Origin: Microthrixaceae bacterium
GTDB lineage: Bacteria; Actinomycetota; Acidimicrobiia; Acidimicrobiales; Microtrichaceae
NCBI GenBank assembly: GCA_023957975.1
Contig: JAMLGM010000015.1
Coordinates: forward strand, 1 to 42,684
DNA: 42,684 nucleotides
Direction: 5' to 3'
Shown: piece after piece, positions 23,688 through 32,212 of the stretch
Position numbering within the stretch: the stretch's first letter is position 1
Layout of the letters: each line of letters begins with the position of its first letter
Made by a program: the position numbers and the translations under genes
The notes under the pieces: model-generated
Seen by the model: only the letters and a program-made list of their open reading frames with translations
What the model was told of the DNA's origin: nothing
The model's database searches: none

Positions 23688-24899
23688 ATGACGACCACCG
23701 AACCGGATCACCGCGTCCAACGAGCGCTGGTGGCGGCGATCGCCATCATCGCCACGCTGGCAGCGATCGCCATGGTCGCATTCTGGCCACGCGGCGACGC
23801 ACCGAGCCTGACCGGCACCTCGGCCGACCTCGAGTACGTGACGGTGACGGTCACCTCGGTGGAGCGCGTCGACTGCGTCGATCCCCTCGAGGATCTGCCG
23901 ACGACTTGCCAACGGGCCGACGTCGAGGTCACGTCGGGTTCGATCGAGGGCACCACCGGTGTCGTGCAGCGTTCATTGCTCGACCGGGCCGCCGCGGAAT
24001 TCTCCCCCGGCGACCGACTCGTCGTGTCGTACAACCCGCTGGCTCCGGCCGAATACGCGTTGACGTTCTACGAATTCCAGCGGACCGCTCCCCTAGTGAT
24101 CCTCACCGTCGTGTTCGTGCTCGCGGTCATCGCGTTCGGCCGGTGGAAGGGGCTGCGGGCGCTGGCGGGCCTCGTGGTGAGCCTCGGCGTCATCGTCGTG
24201 TTCCTCCTGCCGGCGCTGCTGCGCGGCTCGAACGCGGTCGGCGTGGCCCTCACCGCGGCGACCGTCATCGCGTTCGCTGCTCTCTACCTCGCCCACGGGG
24301 TCACGCTCACCACGACGGTCGCACTCCTGGGCACCCTCGCCGCGTTGTTGTTCATCACGTTCGCGACGTCGCTCGTGAGCGTCGCCGCGACCTTGACCGG
24401 GCTGTCGGAGTCCAGCCTGCAGACCCTCGCCGTGACCGCCGAGGGGGTGAATCCGCGCGACATCCTGCTCGCCGGCATCGTCATCGGAGCGCTCGGCGTC
24501 CTCGACGACGTGACCGTCACGCAGGTCTCCGCAGTGGCCGAACTCCGGCGGGCCAACCCGACGATGCCGCGCCGCGAGGTGTATCGAGCAGCCACCAGGA
24601 TCGGACGCGACCACGTTGCCTCGACGGTCAACACGCTGGTGCTCGCCTACGTCGGTGCCGCACTCGCGCTGATGCTGTTCTTCTACCAGGAAGGCCGGGC
24701 GCTGTCGCTGGTGCTGACGAGCGAGGCCGTCGCCATCGAGATCGTGCGCACGCTCGTCGGCAGCATCGGCATCATCATGGCGGTTCCCCTCACGACCGGC
24801 CTCGCCGCGCTCGTCGCAGACTCGGTGCCACTCGATCCGTCCTACGGCCACTCCCACGCCCACGACCACTCCCACGACCTCGACCCACCCGTTCTGTAG
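23688..24899 (+). CDS. YibE/F-like multi-spanning membrane protein
   Basis: 403-aa membrane protein of the YibE/F family, function unknown. A first membrane segment (about residues 13-33) is followed by an extracytoplasmic domain with SVERVDCVDPLEDLPTTCQ, whose two cysteines may pair. Seven or so further hydrophobic helices follow, and the conserved LLAGIVIGALGVLDDVTVTQ block is typical of the family. The His-rich tail ends HSHAHDHSHDLDPPVL. The ATG is preceded by GACGAT six bases upstream. A second copy of the 3' end occurs at 1-85 with one change. It convergently faces the PIG-V-like gene across a hairpin. Confidence 0.85.
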   Translation: MTTTEPDHRVQRALVAAIAIIATLAAIAMVAFWPRGDAPSLTGTSADLEYVTVTVTSVERVDCVDPLEDLPTTCQRADVEVTSGSIEGTTGVVQRSLLDRAAAEFSPGDRLVVSYNPLAPAEYALTFYEFQRTAPLVILTVVFVLAVIAFGRWKGLRALAGLVVSLGVIVVFLLPALLRGSNAVGVALTAATVIAFAALYLAHGVTLTTTVALLGTLAALLFITFATSLVSVAATLTGLSESSLQTLAVTAEGVNPRDILLAGIVIGALGVLDDVTVTQVSAVAELRRANPTMPRREVYRAATRIGRDHVASTVNTLVLAYVGAALALMLFFYQEGRALSLVLTSEAVAIEIVRTLVGSIGIIMAVPLTTGLAALVADSVPLDPSYGHSHAHDHSHDLDPPVL

Positions 24900-24940
24900 G
24901 TAATTCCGGTTGCCATGACAACCGGAATTGCCTACAGAAC
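24891..24940. terminator. Bidirectional terminator-like hairpin, paralog of 77-126
   Basis: A 22-bp stem (24891-24912 with 24919-24940) with one G-T pair, overlapping the stop codon. Relative to the copy at 77-126, the bases that differ in the arms mostly change in pairs that keep the stem. Confidence 0.7.
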
Positions 24941-24995
24941 CCCGGGACGGCGGCCGGGCCCAACCCCGGATCCGGCGGCCGGGCCCGCACGACGG

Positions 24996-26162
24996 TCAGG
25001 GGATCATTCGCCCCGACCAGGCCCACAGGCAATACATGATCATCGCCGCGGCCGACCCTGACGACACCACCCACGGCACCCAGCGTCGGTCGCCCGCCAG
25101 TCGCCGCTCAGCGACGGCGCACAGCGCGACGAGCGGGAACGCCGCGAGCACGTAGCGGCCGAGGGAGTCGATGTTGTTCGCCGCGAGCACCACGATCAGC
25201 GTCACCGCCACGTAGGCCCAGCCCGCCATCGGGACCCGCCGCCACGTCAACACCAGCACCGCGATCACCAACACCGCGAAGGCCAGGTTGAACGCATCGT
25301 CCGCGCTCCCGCCCGCAACGTCGATGGCCGCCTGGACGAGCCGGGTGAGCGGGTCTCGCCATCCGTCACGAAACTGACGCTGCGCCTCGAGGGGGTGTTC
25401 CCAGGTCCCGAACTCCGAGCGCAGCCACAGGAAATACGCCGCGAACCCTGCCGGCGGGCCGAGGATCGCGGCGGCGCGGCCCACCCAGTCCCGAAGGCTC
25501 CAACGCCGCTGCAAGCGGCGCAGCTCGCCGAAGTCGGTGAGCGCCGCGACGGCGAACACGACCGCGAGCGTCGCCCCCACCGACCGGGTGAGCCCGACGC
25601 CGACCCCACACAGCGCGCTCGCCCACCACCATCGCCGCCGGTACCACCACACCGCGGCCAACCCGAGCGCGATACCGAGCGATTCCGAGTACGTCCACAC
25701 CAGCACCGGCGCCGCGGGGAACAGGGCCAACCACCACACCGAACGCGAGGCCAAGCGTTCGTCGCCGCTCAGGTCGGCCACGACGAGGTACATCAACCAC
25801 AGCGCCACGAACGCCGCGACGTTCGCCACGAGCAGCAGCCCGACCTCGTCGCCACGGCTCGTCACCACCCCGGCGACGGCTCCGACCCAGCGGCCCAACA
25901 GGTGATAGAGAGGAAAGAACCGCTGGACCTCCGACGCGGTGCCCTCATATCCCACCGCAGCGAGTTCGCGGTAATAGGTACCGTCCCAGAGGAACAGCCC
26001 CCGATGACGTTGCGAGAACGACGTCGAAAAGCCCTCGAACCACGAGGTCGACGTGATCAGCCAGGCGATGCCGACCACCGCACGAGCCGTCAGCCAGGCG
26101 ACCAATGCCCGCCGTGCGCCCGTGCCAAACGGGTGGTCAGATGTTCGGTCGATCGCAGCCAT
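24996..26162 (-). CDS. PIG-V-like mannosyltransferase, membrane glycosyltransferase
   Basis: 388-aa integral membrane protein with about eight to ten hydrophobic helices. The first extracytoplasmic loop carries LFLWDGTYYRELAAVGYEG and then RFFPLYHLLGR, the pattern of GPI mannosyltransferase 2 (PIG-V) relatives, where the acidic residue in WDG is catalytic. In bacteria such enzymes use polyprenyl-phosphate sugars on the outer face of the membrane. The ATG at 26162 is taken; a GTG at 26171 is possible. It trails the SDR gene by 63 bases and may be co-transcribed with the catabolic cluster without sharing its role. Confidence 0.75.
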   Translation of the reverse strand: MAAIDRTSDHPFGTGARRALVAWLTARAVVGIAWLITSTSWFEGFSTSFSQRHRGLFLWDGTYYRELAAVGYEGTASEVQRFFPLYHLLGRWVGAVAGVVTSRGDEVGLLLVANVAAFVALWLMYLVVADLSGDERLASRSVWWLALFPAAPVLVWTYSESLGIALGLAAVWWYRRRWWWASALCGVGVGLTRSVGATLAVVFAVAALTDFGELRRLQRRWSLRDWVGRAAAILGPPAGFAAYFLWLRSEFGTWEHPLEAQRQFRDGWRDPLTRLVQAAIDVAGGSADDAFNLAFAVLVIAVLVLTWRRVPMAGWAYVAVTLIVVLAANNIDSLGRYVLAAFPLVALCAVAERRLAGDRRWVPWVVSSGSAAAMIMYCLWAWSGRMIP

Positions 26163-26225
26163 GGCGCCCACAAGTTAGCGCCGACACCTCGGCGCGCCGG
26201 GTGCCCGAAGGCGCAACTCTCGACC

Positions 26226-27059
26226 TCAGCCGAGGCGCTTGCGCGCACCTCGCACGATCGCCGACTGATACAACCCGGCGGGCAGGCGACTCATCAGGTC
26301 GAAGCCCTTGGCGTCGGGGCCGATGAGCGCGCGTCGCCGGTTGCGTTCGACCGCGGTGATGATCTGACGCGCCGCCTTGTCGGGCTTGGTCATCGCGATC
26401 TTGGTGAACTGCTTGTGCACCTCGTCGCGTCCACCGGCCACCGCTGCCGCCGAGTCGCTCATGCGGGAGTTCTTGGCGATGTTGGTCTTGATACCGCCTG
26501 GGTGGATCGTGGTCGCCGACACCGGCGCACCCTCGATCTCCAGTTCCATACGGAGCGCGTCGGTGAAGCCGCGCACCGCGAACTTTGCCGCGTTGTAGGC
26601 CGACTGGCTGGGCACGCTGAACAGGCCGAACACCGACGAGGTGTTGACGACGTGGCCGTCGCCGGATGCCTTGAGGTGCGGTAGGAACGCCTGGGTTCCG
26701 TGAACGACCCCCCAGAAGTTGATACTCATCAACCACTCGAAGTCCTCGATCGACATCTCGGAGATGTCGGCGCCGAGCGCAACGCCGGCGTTGTTGAAGA
26801 TGAGGTTGACCGTGCCGAACTCCTCGGCCACGGCGTGTGCCCACGCAAATACCGCGTCGCGATCCGCGACATCGAGGCGGGTCGAACTCACCTTGGCTCC
26901 GAATCCCTCGCACAGCGCGACGGTTTCGGCCAGTCCGGCCTCGTCGATGTCCGACAGCGCCAGATGCGTGCCACGCTTGGCAAGGTCGAGGGCCAACGCT
27001 CGTCCGATTCCCGACCCTGCCCCGGTGATCGCGGCCACCTTGTTGCGAAACTCCTGCAT
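26226..27059 (-). CDS. Short-chain dehydrogenase/reductase
   Basis: 277-aa NAD(P)-dependent oxidoreductase. The cofactor motif GAGSGIG is at 13-19, NNAG at 89-92, the catalytic Ser at 141 or 142 in NTSS, and Tyr155/Lys159 in YNAAK. Asp38 in LALSDIDE suggests NAD preference. AAGGAA lies before the ATG. It begins 14 bases after the monooxygenase stop, which points to joint action: a secondary alcohol oxidised to the ketone that the monooxygenase then uses. Confidence 0.92.
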   Translation of the reverse strand: MQEFRNKVAAITGAGSGIGRALALDLAKRGTHLALSDIDEAGLAETVALCEGFGAKVSSTRLDVADRDAVFAWAHAVAEEFGTVNLIFNNAGVALGADISEMSIEDFEWLMSINFWGVVHGTQAFLPHLKASGDGHVVNTSSVFGLFSVPSQSAYNAAKFAVRGFTDALRMELEIEGAPVSATTIHPGGIKTNIAKNSRMSDSAAAVAGGRDEVHKQFTKIAMTKPDKAARQIITAVERNRRRALIGPDAKGFDLMSRLPAGLYQSAIVRGARKRLG

Positions 27060-27073
27060 GATTTCCTTTCGAG

Positions 27074-28669
27074 TTACGACGCGCCCGACGCTACGGCGCC
27101 GACCGGCTCGGACGTGGCGACCGCCGACGGCGTACAGGTCGAAAACACCATCGTGTCATCCTGAACTCCGCTCATCTTCAGATTCCGGTAGTCCTTCAGG
27201 TAGCTCTGGTGCAGCCGCCACGGCTCGCGTGAGCCTTGCTTGGGGAACGCTCCGGCGGTCCGCAACACGTATCCGGCGTCGAGGCCCAACAACGCATCGT
27301 CGCTGTGCAGTTCCGGGTGTTTGGACGGCATCGCCCGGGTGAATCCCCGCTCGCGCATGAAGCCCAACAACTTGGTGACGTATCCGGCGGTGAGGTCGGC
27401 CTTCAGGGTCCAACTGGCGTTGGTGTAGCCGATGATGACCGCGAAGTTCGGCACCCCTTCAAGCCCCATTCCCTTGTAGGACATTGTGTTCGCAATGTCG
27501 ACCGCCTCGCCGTCGATGCTCAGTTCGACCCCGCCGATGAACAACAGGTCGAGGCCGGTCGCCGTCACGATGATGTCGGCGTCGAGGTGCTCGCCGGACT
27601 CCAACACGATGCCCGTCTCGTCGAACCGCTCGATGTGGTCGGTCACCACGTCCGCAGTTCCCTTGCGCAACGCCTTGAACAGGTCGCCGTCGGGCACCAC
27701 ACAGAATCGCTGATCCCACGGGTTGTACTTCGGCGTGAAGTGCTTGGCGACATCGTGGTCCGGAAGCGCCTGGGCGATGCGCTTGAGGAGCATCTTCTTC
27801 ACCAGTTCCGGATGGCGGCGGCTGAGCCGGTAGAACGACTGGGTTCCCGTGGAATTCATCCACCGCAGGATCGTGCCGTGGGCGCGCTTGGGGGTGACCT
27901 TGCGCACGGTGGCGGTGAGCGGGTTCACCGCCGGCAACGACCCGATGTAGGTGGGCGAACGCTGCAGCATCGTCACCTTTGCGGCGGTGTCGGCCATCGA
28001 CGGCACCAGGGTCACCGCCGTCGCCCCCGACCCGATGACGACGACCTGCTTGCCCGCATAGTCGAGGTCTTCGGGCCAGAACTGCGGATGCACGATCTGC
28101 CCCCCGAAGGTGTCCTGTCCCTCCCAGGTCGGGGTGTGGCCACGGTCGTATCGGTAGTACCCCGACGCCGACACGTAATAGGAGCACGTGAGATTGACGA
28201 GTTCGAGCGTGCCGTCGGCGGTGGTGTGTTCGGCCGTGATGTTCCACCGGTCGGTCGCGGTGTCGAAATCCGCGGCGATGATGCGGTGACGGAACCGGAT
28301 CAAGCGGTCGACCCCATACTCCGCGGCGGTGTCGCGCAGGTACTCGAGGATGTGGCCTCCAGATGCGATCGACTCCTTGCGATTCCACGGTCGAAACGGG
28401 TACCCGAGGGTGAACATGTCGGAGTCGGACCGGATGCCCGGATAGCGAAACAGATCCCAGGTTCCGCCGAGATCGTCGCGCGCCTCGAACACGGCGAACG
28501 ATGCCCACGGCGCCTCGCGCACGAGGTGGCAGGCCATGCCGATGCCGGACAGGCCGGCGCCCACCACGAGGACGTCGAGATGTTCGACCCCACCGGGCTG
28601 GCCTTCGTCACGTGCGGCGTCGGTGATGTCGATCGTGTCTGCGACGGTGTCGTCTGCGAGGTTGCTCAT
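27074..28669 (-). CDS. Baeyer-Villiger-type flavin monooxygenase
   Basis: 531-aa FAD- and NADPH-dependent monooxygenase that probably inserts oxygen next to a ketone. The FAD site GAGLSGIG is at residues 37-44. Then GGTWDLFRYPGIRSD, the fingerprint FGGQIVHPQFWP (F-x-G-x3-H-x3-W-P), and the NADPH site IGSGATAV. Length and motif order match the family. GAGGA precedes the ATG. Its partners are the hydrolase-like gene upstream and the SDR downstream. Confidence 0.93.
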   Translation of the reverse strand: MSNLADDTVADTIDITDAARDEGQPGGVEHLDVLVVGAGLSGIGMACHLVREAPWASFAVFEARDDLGGTWDLFRYPGIRSDSDMFTLGYPFRPWNRKESIASGGHILEYLRDTAAEYGVDRLIRFRHRIIAADFDTATDRWNITAEHTTADGTLELVNLTCSYYVSASGYYRYDRGHTPTWEGQDTFGGQIVHPQFWPEDLDYAGKQVVVIGSGATAVTLVPSMADTAAKVTMLQRSPTYIGSLPAVNPLTATVRKVTPKRAHGTILRWMNSTGTQSFYRLSRRHPELVKKMLLKRIAQALPDHDVAKHFTPKYNPWDQRFCVVPDGDLFKALRKGTADVVTDHIERFDETGIVLESGEHLDADIIVTATGLDLLFIGGVELSIDGEAVDIANTMSYKGMGLEGVPNFAVIIGYTNASWTLKADLTAGYVTKLLGFMRERGFTRAMPSKHPELHSDDALLGLDAGYVLRTAGAFPKQGSREPWRLHQSYLKDYRNLKMSGVQDDTMVFSTCTPSAVATSEPVGAVASGAS

Positions 28670-28721
28670 CGTTGGGTCCTCGTTTCTACGTGTGGTGCTC
28701 GGTCGATCGTGGAGGGACTGC

Positions 28722-29702
28722 TCAGGCGGCCTTGGCGGGCAGGACGTGGTTCAGCGAGCCATCGTCGCCGAAGAGCTTCTCGCGCCATTCGACCGTCAGG
28801 TGGTTGGTGTCTCGATCATCGGGATGGAACCCTCGGCGGTCGTATTCCTTGAGGATCTTCCACAGCCTCGCACTGACGATCGGCGAGCGCCTGAACGCCT
28901 TCCAGTCGCGGCGCAGACGCCGCAGGTCGCGCGACGCCGGATCTCGCAGGACCCCGAGCAGCATCGTGATCGTCGACGACAGGATGAACGCCACCCGGAT
29001 GAAGCGCATCGACATGATGCGCAGGCGCTCGCTGCCGCCGACGGCGCGGTAGACATCGAACGCGACCGCCTTGTGCTCGGCCTCCTCAAGCGCATGCCAC
29101 ATGAACACCTCCTTCACCGCTGGATGCCCGAACATGTCGCGGAATTCGTCGCTCGACAGCAACTCCTCCGCGAGCGTCGCGGTGAAGTGCTCGAGCGCTG
29201 CGGTGATGGCGAGACACGAGATCGGCTTGGACACCTTCCAGCGGAACGCGAGCCCACGCTTGGTGATTTCCTCGATCCGGGTCGCCTTGTAGCCGAGTTC
29301 ATCGAAGCGGCGATTCAGCACCCGATGTTCACGGCCGTGGATGGACTCCTGGCCGATGAAGCCCGCCACCTGCTTCTTGAGTACCGGATCGGTGATCTCC
29401 GATCGGAAGTGGCGCACCGACTTCACGAAGAAGTCCTCACCGTCGGGAAACACGCCGGACATGGCGACCCCCAGGTGCGACAAGAAGATGTTCTCGTCGC
29501 GCGCATAGTGGCGAGGGATGGTGCGCAGGCTCTCCTCGAACGACACGCGCCGAACGGGAATGTCGTGATCGGCGTTGCTGGTCTGGCGAACCAGCGGAGC
29601 GGTGGCGGCGGTCGCTCCGGTTGCCGAGGCGGCGGGGCCGTCGGCGGGTTGCCCGTCGGCGGCGAGATCGGTGTCGAGGTTGGTGTCGGTGCTGAGCGAC
29701 AT
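28722..29702 (-). CDS. Metal-dependent hydrolase of the COG3687/PF10118 type
   Basis: 326-aa protein of a helical metal-binding family annotated as predicted metal-dependent hydrolase. Its Glu/His pairs look like a di-iron or di-metal four-helix site: QESIHGREH, ITAALEHFTATLAEE and MWHALEEAEHK. The first 35 or so residues are an Ala/Asp/Thr-rich low-complexity tail. The ATG is chosen because AGGAG lies seven bases upstream. It is the first gene of the minus-strand cluster and diverges from the tetR gene across a palindromic operator. Members often sit beside Baeyer-Villiger monooxygenases and fatty-acid ligases, as here. Confidence 0.85.
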   Translation of the reverse strand: MSLSTDTNLDTDLAADGQPADGPAASATGATAATAPLVRQTSNADHDIPVRRVSFEESLRTIPRHYARDENIFLSHLGVAMSGVFPDGEDFFVKSVRHFRSEITDPVLKKQVAGFIGQESIHGREHRVLNRRFDELGYKATRIEEITKRGLAFRWKVSKPISCLAITAALEHFTATLAEELLSSDEFRDMFGHPAVKEVFMWHALEEAEHKAVAFDVYRAVGGSERLRIMSMRFIRVAFILSSTITMLLGVLRDPASRDLRRLRRDWKAFRRSPIVSARLWKILKEYDRRGFHPDDRDTNHLTVEWREKLFGDDGSLNHVLPAKAA

Positions 29703-29825
29703 TTCGGCTCCTGGGGGATTCGGATCAGATGGGTGCAGTTGTTCGGCGAGGTGTGCCGAGGAGATCGACGTGGCGGGTCCGCCCAGAGGCGGCAAGCTAT
29801 TGTCCACGGGAACACCTTAGAGGAT

Positions 29826-29850
29826 TTGAGTGATTCTTTCAATCCCTCAA
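29826..29850. promoter_or_regulatory. Candidate TetR operator, 25-bp palindrome
   Basis: TTGAG-N-GATT-N5-AATC-N-CTCAA: nine of the ten paired positions flanking the five-base centre are complementary. It is AT-rich against a GC-rich background and lies between the divergent hydrolase gene and the tetR gene, partly upstream of the tetR -10-like box. The position fits joint autoregulation and control of the catabolic cluster. Confidence 0.7.
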
Positions 29851-29867
29851 TTATTGATGGGTGGTGC

Positions 29868-29873
29868 TACCCT
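29868..29873 (+). promoter_or_regulatory. Candidate leaderless -10 (TACCCT) for tetR
   Basis: TACCCT ends seven bases before the ATG at 29881, with no ribosome site. The operator palindrome at 29826-29850 overlaps where a -35 would fall. Confidence 0.45.
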
Positions 29874-29880
29874 GATTCGT

Positions 29881-30480
29881 ATGACTGCGACCGTCTCGAC
29901 GCTCACCAAGGGCGAGCAGACCCGTCAGACGATTCTCGATGCAGCGATCGTGCGTTTCGGACGCGACGGATACCGCGCGTCGTCGGTGGCCGACATCGCC
30001 CGCGACGCCGGCGTCGGCGGCACGGTCGCCTACGCCCACTTCGAGAACAAGGAATCGCTTTTCCTCGCTGCGCTCGACACCGACGCCGCGGCGGTCATCA
30101 ACGAGGGCGTGTTGCACCTGCTCGACGAGGACCGCATCGAATGGCAGGAAACCCTGGTGCTCGCGCTGATCGACGCCATCGAACAGCACCCACTTGCGAA
30201 GCGGGTGCTGTCCGGACTCGAACCCCACGCGACCGATCGGGTCATCGAGATCCCCGCCCTCAACGAACTCCGGCGCACCGTGGCGGCCAGGCTCCGGGGA
30301 CAACAACAGACCGGAATCGTTCGCACCGACGTCGACCCCGATGCGCTCGCGGATGGGTCGGTGGGCATCATCTTGTCGGTCCTCATGGCGGTGCTTCAGT
30401 TCGGCCCGATGGCCATCTCGACATTCGGCCCCGGCATCGTGGCGATGTTCGACGCCGCCCTGCTGCCGCCCGAGGCCTGA
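29881..30480 (+). CDS. TetR-family transcriptional regulator
   Basis: 199-aa repressor. The N-terminal helix-turn-helix covers about residues 11-57 (QTRQTILDAAIVRFGRDGY, then SSVADIARDAGVGGTVAYAHF, ENKESLFLAAL). The C-terminal half is helical and probably binds an acyl-CoA or hydrophobic ligand. It is followed 58 bases later by the fadD-like gene and diverges from the hydrolase-monooxygenase-SDR cluster. The ATG at 29881 is preferred to an upstream in-frame start because that would run through the operator. Confidence 0.92.
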   Translation: MTATVSTLTKGEQTRQTILDAAIVRFGRDGYRASSVADIARDAGVGGTVAYAHFENKESLFLAALDTDAAAVINEGVLHLLDEDRIEWQETLVLALIDAIEQHPLAKRVLSGLEPHATDRVIEIPALNELRRTVAARLRGQQQTGIVRTDVDPDALADGSVGIILSVLMAVLQFGPMAISTFGPGIVAMFDAALLPPEA

Positions 30481-30526
30481 ACGCCACCCCGACCCGGATC
30501 GACGACGCCACTGGCATCGAGGCACC

Positions 30527-30532
30527 TAGGGT
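30527..30532 (+). promoter_or_regulatory. Candidate leaderless -10 (TAGGGT)
   Basis: TAGGGT followed by TCTGCC and then ATG at 30539; no Shine-Dalgarno sequence. This makes independent transcription of the ligase likely. Confidence 0.5.
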
Positions 30533-30538
30533 TCTGCC

Positions 30539-32086
30539 ATGTACCCGGGAGACTTCGCTCGAACCACACCAGACAAGGCCGCCATCATCATGGCCGCGAC
30601 CGGTGCCGTCACCACCTACGCCGACCTCGACGAAAAGGCGAACCGGCTCAGCCACGTCCTCTACGACGCCGGGCTTCGGCCGGGCGATCACGTCGCGCTG
30701 TGCCTGGAGAACCACGAGGAGTTCTTCCCCATCATGTGGGGTGCGCACTACCTCGGGCTCTACTACACGGCGCTGAGCTCGCGGCTCACCACCGAGGAGA
30801 TGGCCTACATCATCAACGATTGCGGCGCGAAGGCGTTCATCACCTCCGCCTACAAGGCCGACCAGGCAGCCGAGCTTCGCGACCAGATGCCGGAGGTTTC
30901 ACTGCGCCTCATGATCGACACCGAACTCGAGGGCTACGACTCCTACGAAACCGCCGTCGCCGCGGCATCGCCCGAACCGCTCCCCGATCGAACCGAGGGC
31001 AACGACATGTTGTACAGCTCGGGCACCACCGGTCGGCCGAAGGGTGTGAAGGTGCCGCGTTCGGAGACCCCGCTCGGCGAGGTCGACGACGCCGTCACCT
31101 TCCTGTGCATGATGCTGTTCGGCGCGAACGCCGACACGATGTATCTGTCTCCGGCCCCGCTCTATCACGCCGCGCCGCTCCGCTACTGCCGCTCGGTTCA
31201 GCGACTCGGCGGCACCGTCGTGGTGATGGACAAGTTCGACCCCGAGGCCTACCTGCGCCTCGTCGAGCAGTACCGCATCACCTTCAGCCAAATCGTTCCG
31301 ACGATGCTCATCCGCATGCTCAAGCTCCCCGCTCAGGTCCGCGAGCGCTACGACGTGTCGAGTCTGAACTGCATGGTGCACGCGGCGGCGCCGATGCCGG
31401 TCGCGGCCAAAGAACAGGGTATCGAGTGGTTCGGCCCCGTCATCCACGAGTACTACGCCGGCACGGAGGGCAACGGATTCGTCTACACGAACTCCGAGGA
31501 CTGGTTGGCCCATCGCGGCACGGTCGGAAAGGCGGTGGTGGGCGCGATCCACATCGTCGGCGACGACGGCGAAGAGGTCCCAACCGGCGAATCGGGCACG
31601 ATCTACTTCGAGTCCGAGGCGCTGTTCGAGTACCACAACGACCCGACCAAGACGGCTGACTCACGTGATCCCAAGGGTCGAGGCTGGACGACCCTCGGCG
31701 ATGTCGGCCGGCTCGACGAGGACGGGTTTTTGTATCTCACCGACCGCAAGGCGTACATGATCATCACCGGCGGGGTGAACGTGTATCCGCAGGAGGCGGA
31801 GAACCTGCTCGCGCTGCACCCGAAGGTGGCCGACGCCGCGGTCTTTGGGGTCCCGAACGAGGACTTCGGCGAGGAGGTCAAGGCCGTGGTGCAGCCGGCC
31901 GAAGGCGTCGACGGGAGCCCGGAACTCGAAGCCGAACTCATTGCCTACTGCAGAGAACACCTCGCGGATGTGAAGTGCCCCCGCACGGTCGACTTCCGCG
32001 ACGAGCTCCCGCGGCATCCGACCGGGAAGCTCTACAAACGCGTCCTTCGCGACGAGTACTGGGCCGAGGCCGGCCGCACCATCTAA
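30539..32086 (+). CDS. Acyl-CoA synthetase, FadD-like
   Basis: 515-aa AMP-dependent ligase. The P-loop-like motif is in MLYSSGTTGRPKGVKV at about residues 156-171. HEYYAGTEGNGF, TLGDVGRLDEDGFLYLTDRK and the ITGGVNVYPQEAENLL hinge follow, and the catalytic lysine lies in PTGKLYKRVLRDEYW. It most resembles actinobacterial FadD4-like ligases for fatty or sterol-derived acids. It could activate acids released after Baeyer-Villiger cleavage by the neighbouring cluster; this is inference from position. It ends 35 bases before the 58-nt palindrome. Confidence 0.92.
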   Translation: MYPGDFARTTPDKAAIIMAATGAVTTYADLDEKANRLSHVLYDAGLRPGDHVALCLENHEEFFPIMWGAHYLGLYYTALSSRLTTEEMAYIINDCGAKAFITSAYKADQAAELRDQMPEVSLRLMIDTELEGYDSYETAVAAASPEPLPDRTEGNDMLYSSGTTGRPKGVKVPRSETPLGEVDDAVTFLCMMLFGANADTMYLSPAPLYHAAPLRYCRSVQRLGGTVVVMDKFDPEAYLRLVEQYRITFSQIVPTMLIRMLKLPAQVRERYDVSSLNCMVHAAAPMPVAAKEQGIEWFGPVIHEYYAGTEGNGFVYTNSEDWLAHRGTVGKAVVGAIHIVGDDGEEVPTGESGTIYFESEALFEYHNDPTKTADSRDPKGRGWTTLGDVGRLDEDGFLYLTDRKAYMIITGGVNVYPQEAENLLALHPKVADAAVFGVPNEDFGEEVKAVVQPAEGVDGSPELEAELIAYCREHLADVKCPRTVDFRDELPRHPTGKLYKRVLRDEYWAEAGRTI

Positions 32087-32121
32087 CCGCACGACCTGAC
32101 CGCCCCAGCCCGACCACCCCA

Positions 32122-32179
32122 GCCTGTTTCCCGATAACCAGTGGTCGTGATCACGACCACTGGTTATCGGGAAACAGGC
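32122..32179. repeat. Perfect 58-nt palindrome sharing a 40-nt core with 11959-11998
   Basis: 29-bp arms meet at a GTGATCAC centre; the inner 40 nt (32131-32170) are identical to the palindrome after xthA. Beyond the core the arms here extend with GCCTGTTTC and its complement, which the other copy shows only on its right side in part (GGGAAAC). It follows the fadD-like gene and precedes the fucosidase, both on the plus strand. Confidence 0.9.
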
Positions 32180-32212
32180 GGTAGGCCGGAGAACGGCGAT
32201 TGGAGACGACCG

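Noticed and set aside
24949..24986. Two 13-bp direct repeats GGCGGCCGGGCCC
   Set aside because: Short, GC-rich and near-palindromic; likely part of the 3' flank of the PIG-V-like gene with no further support for a function.
32141..32212. Longer N-terminus for the fucosidase starting inside the palindrome
   Set aside because: It would translate the palindromic repeat; the ATG at 32213 has a GGAGA ribosome site and a normal family N-terminus.
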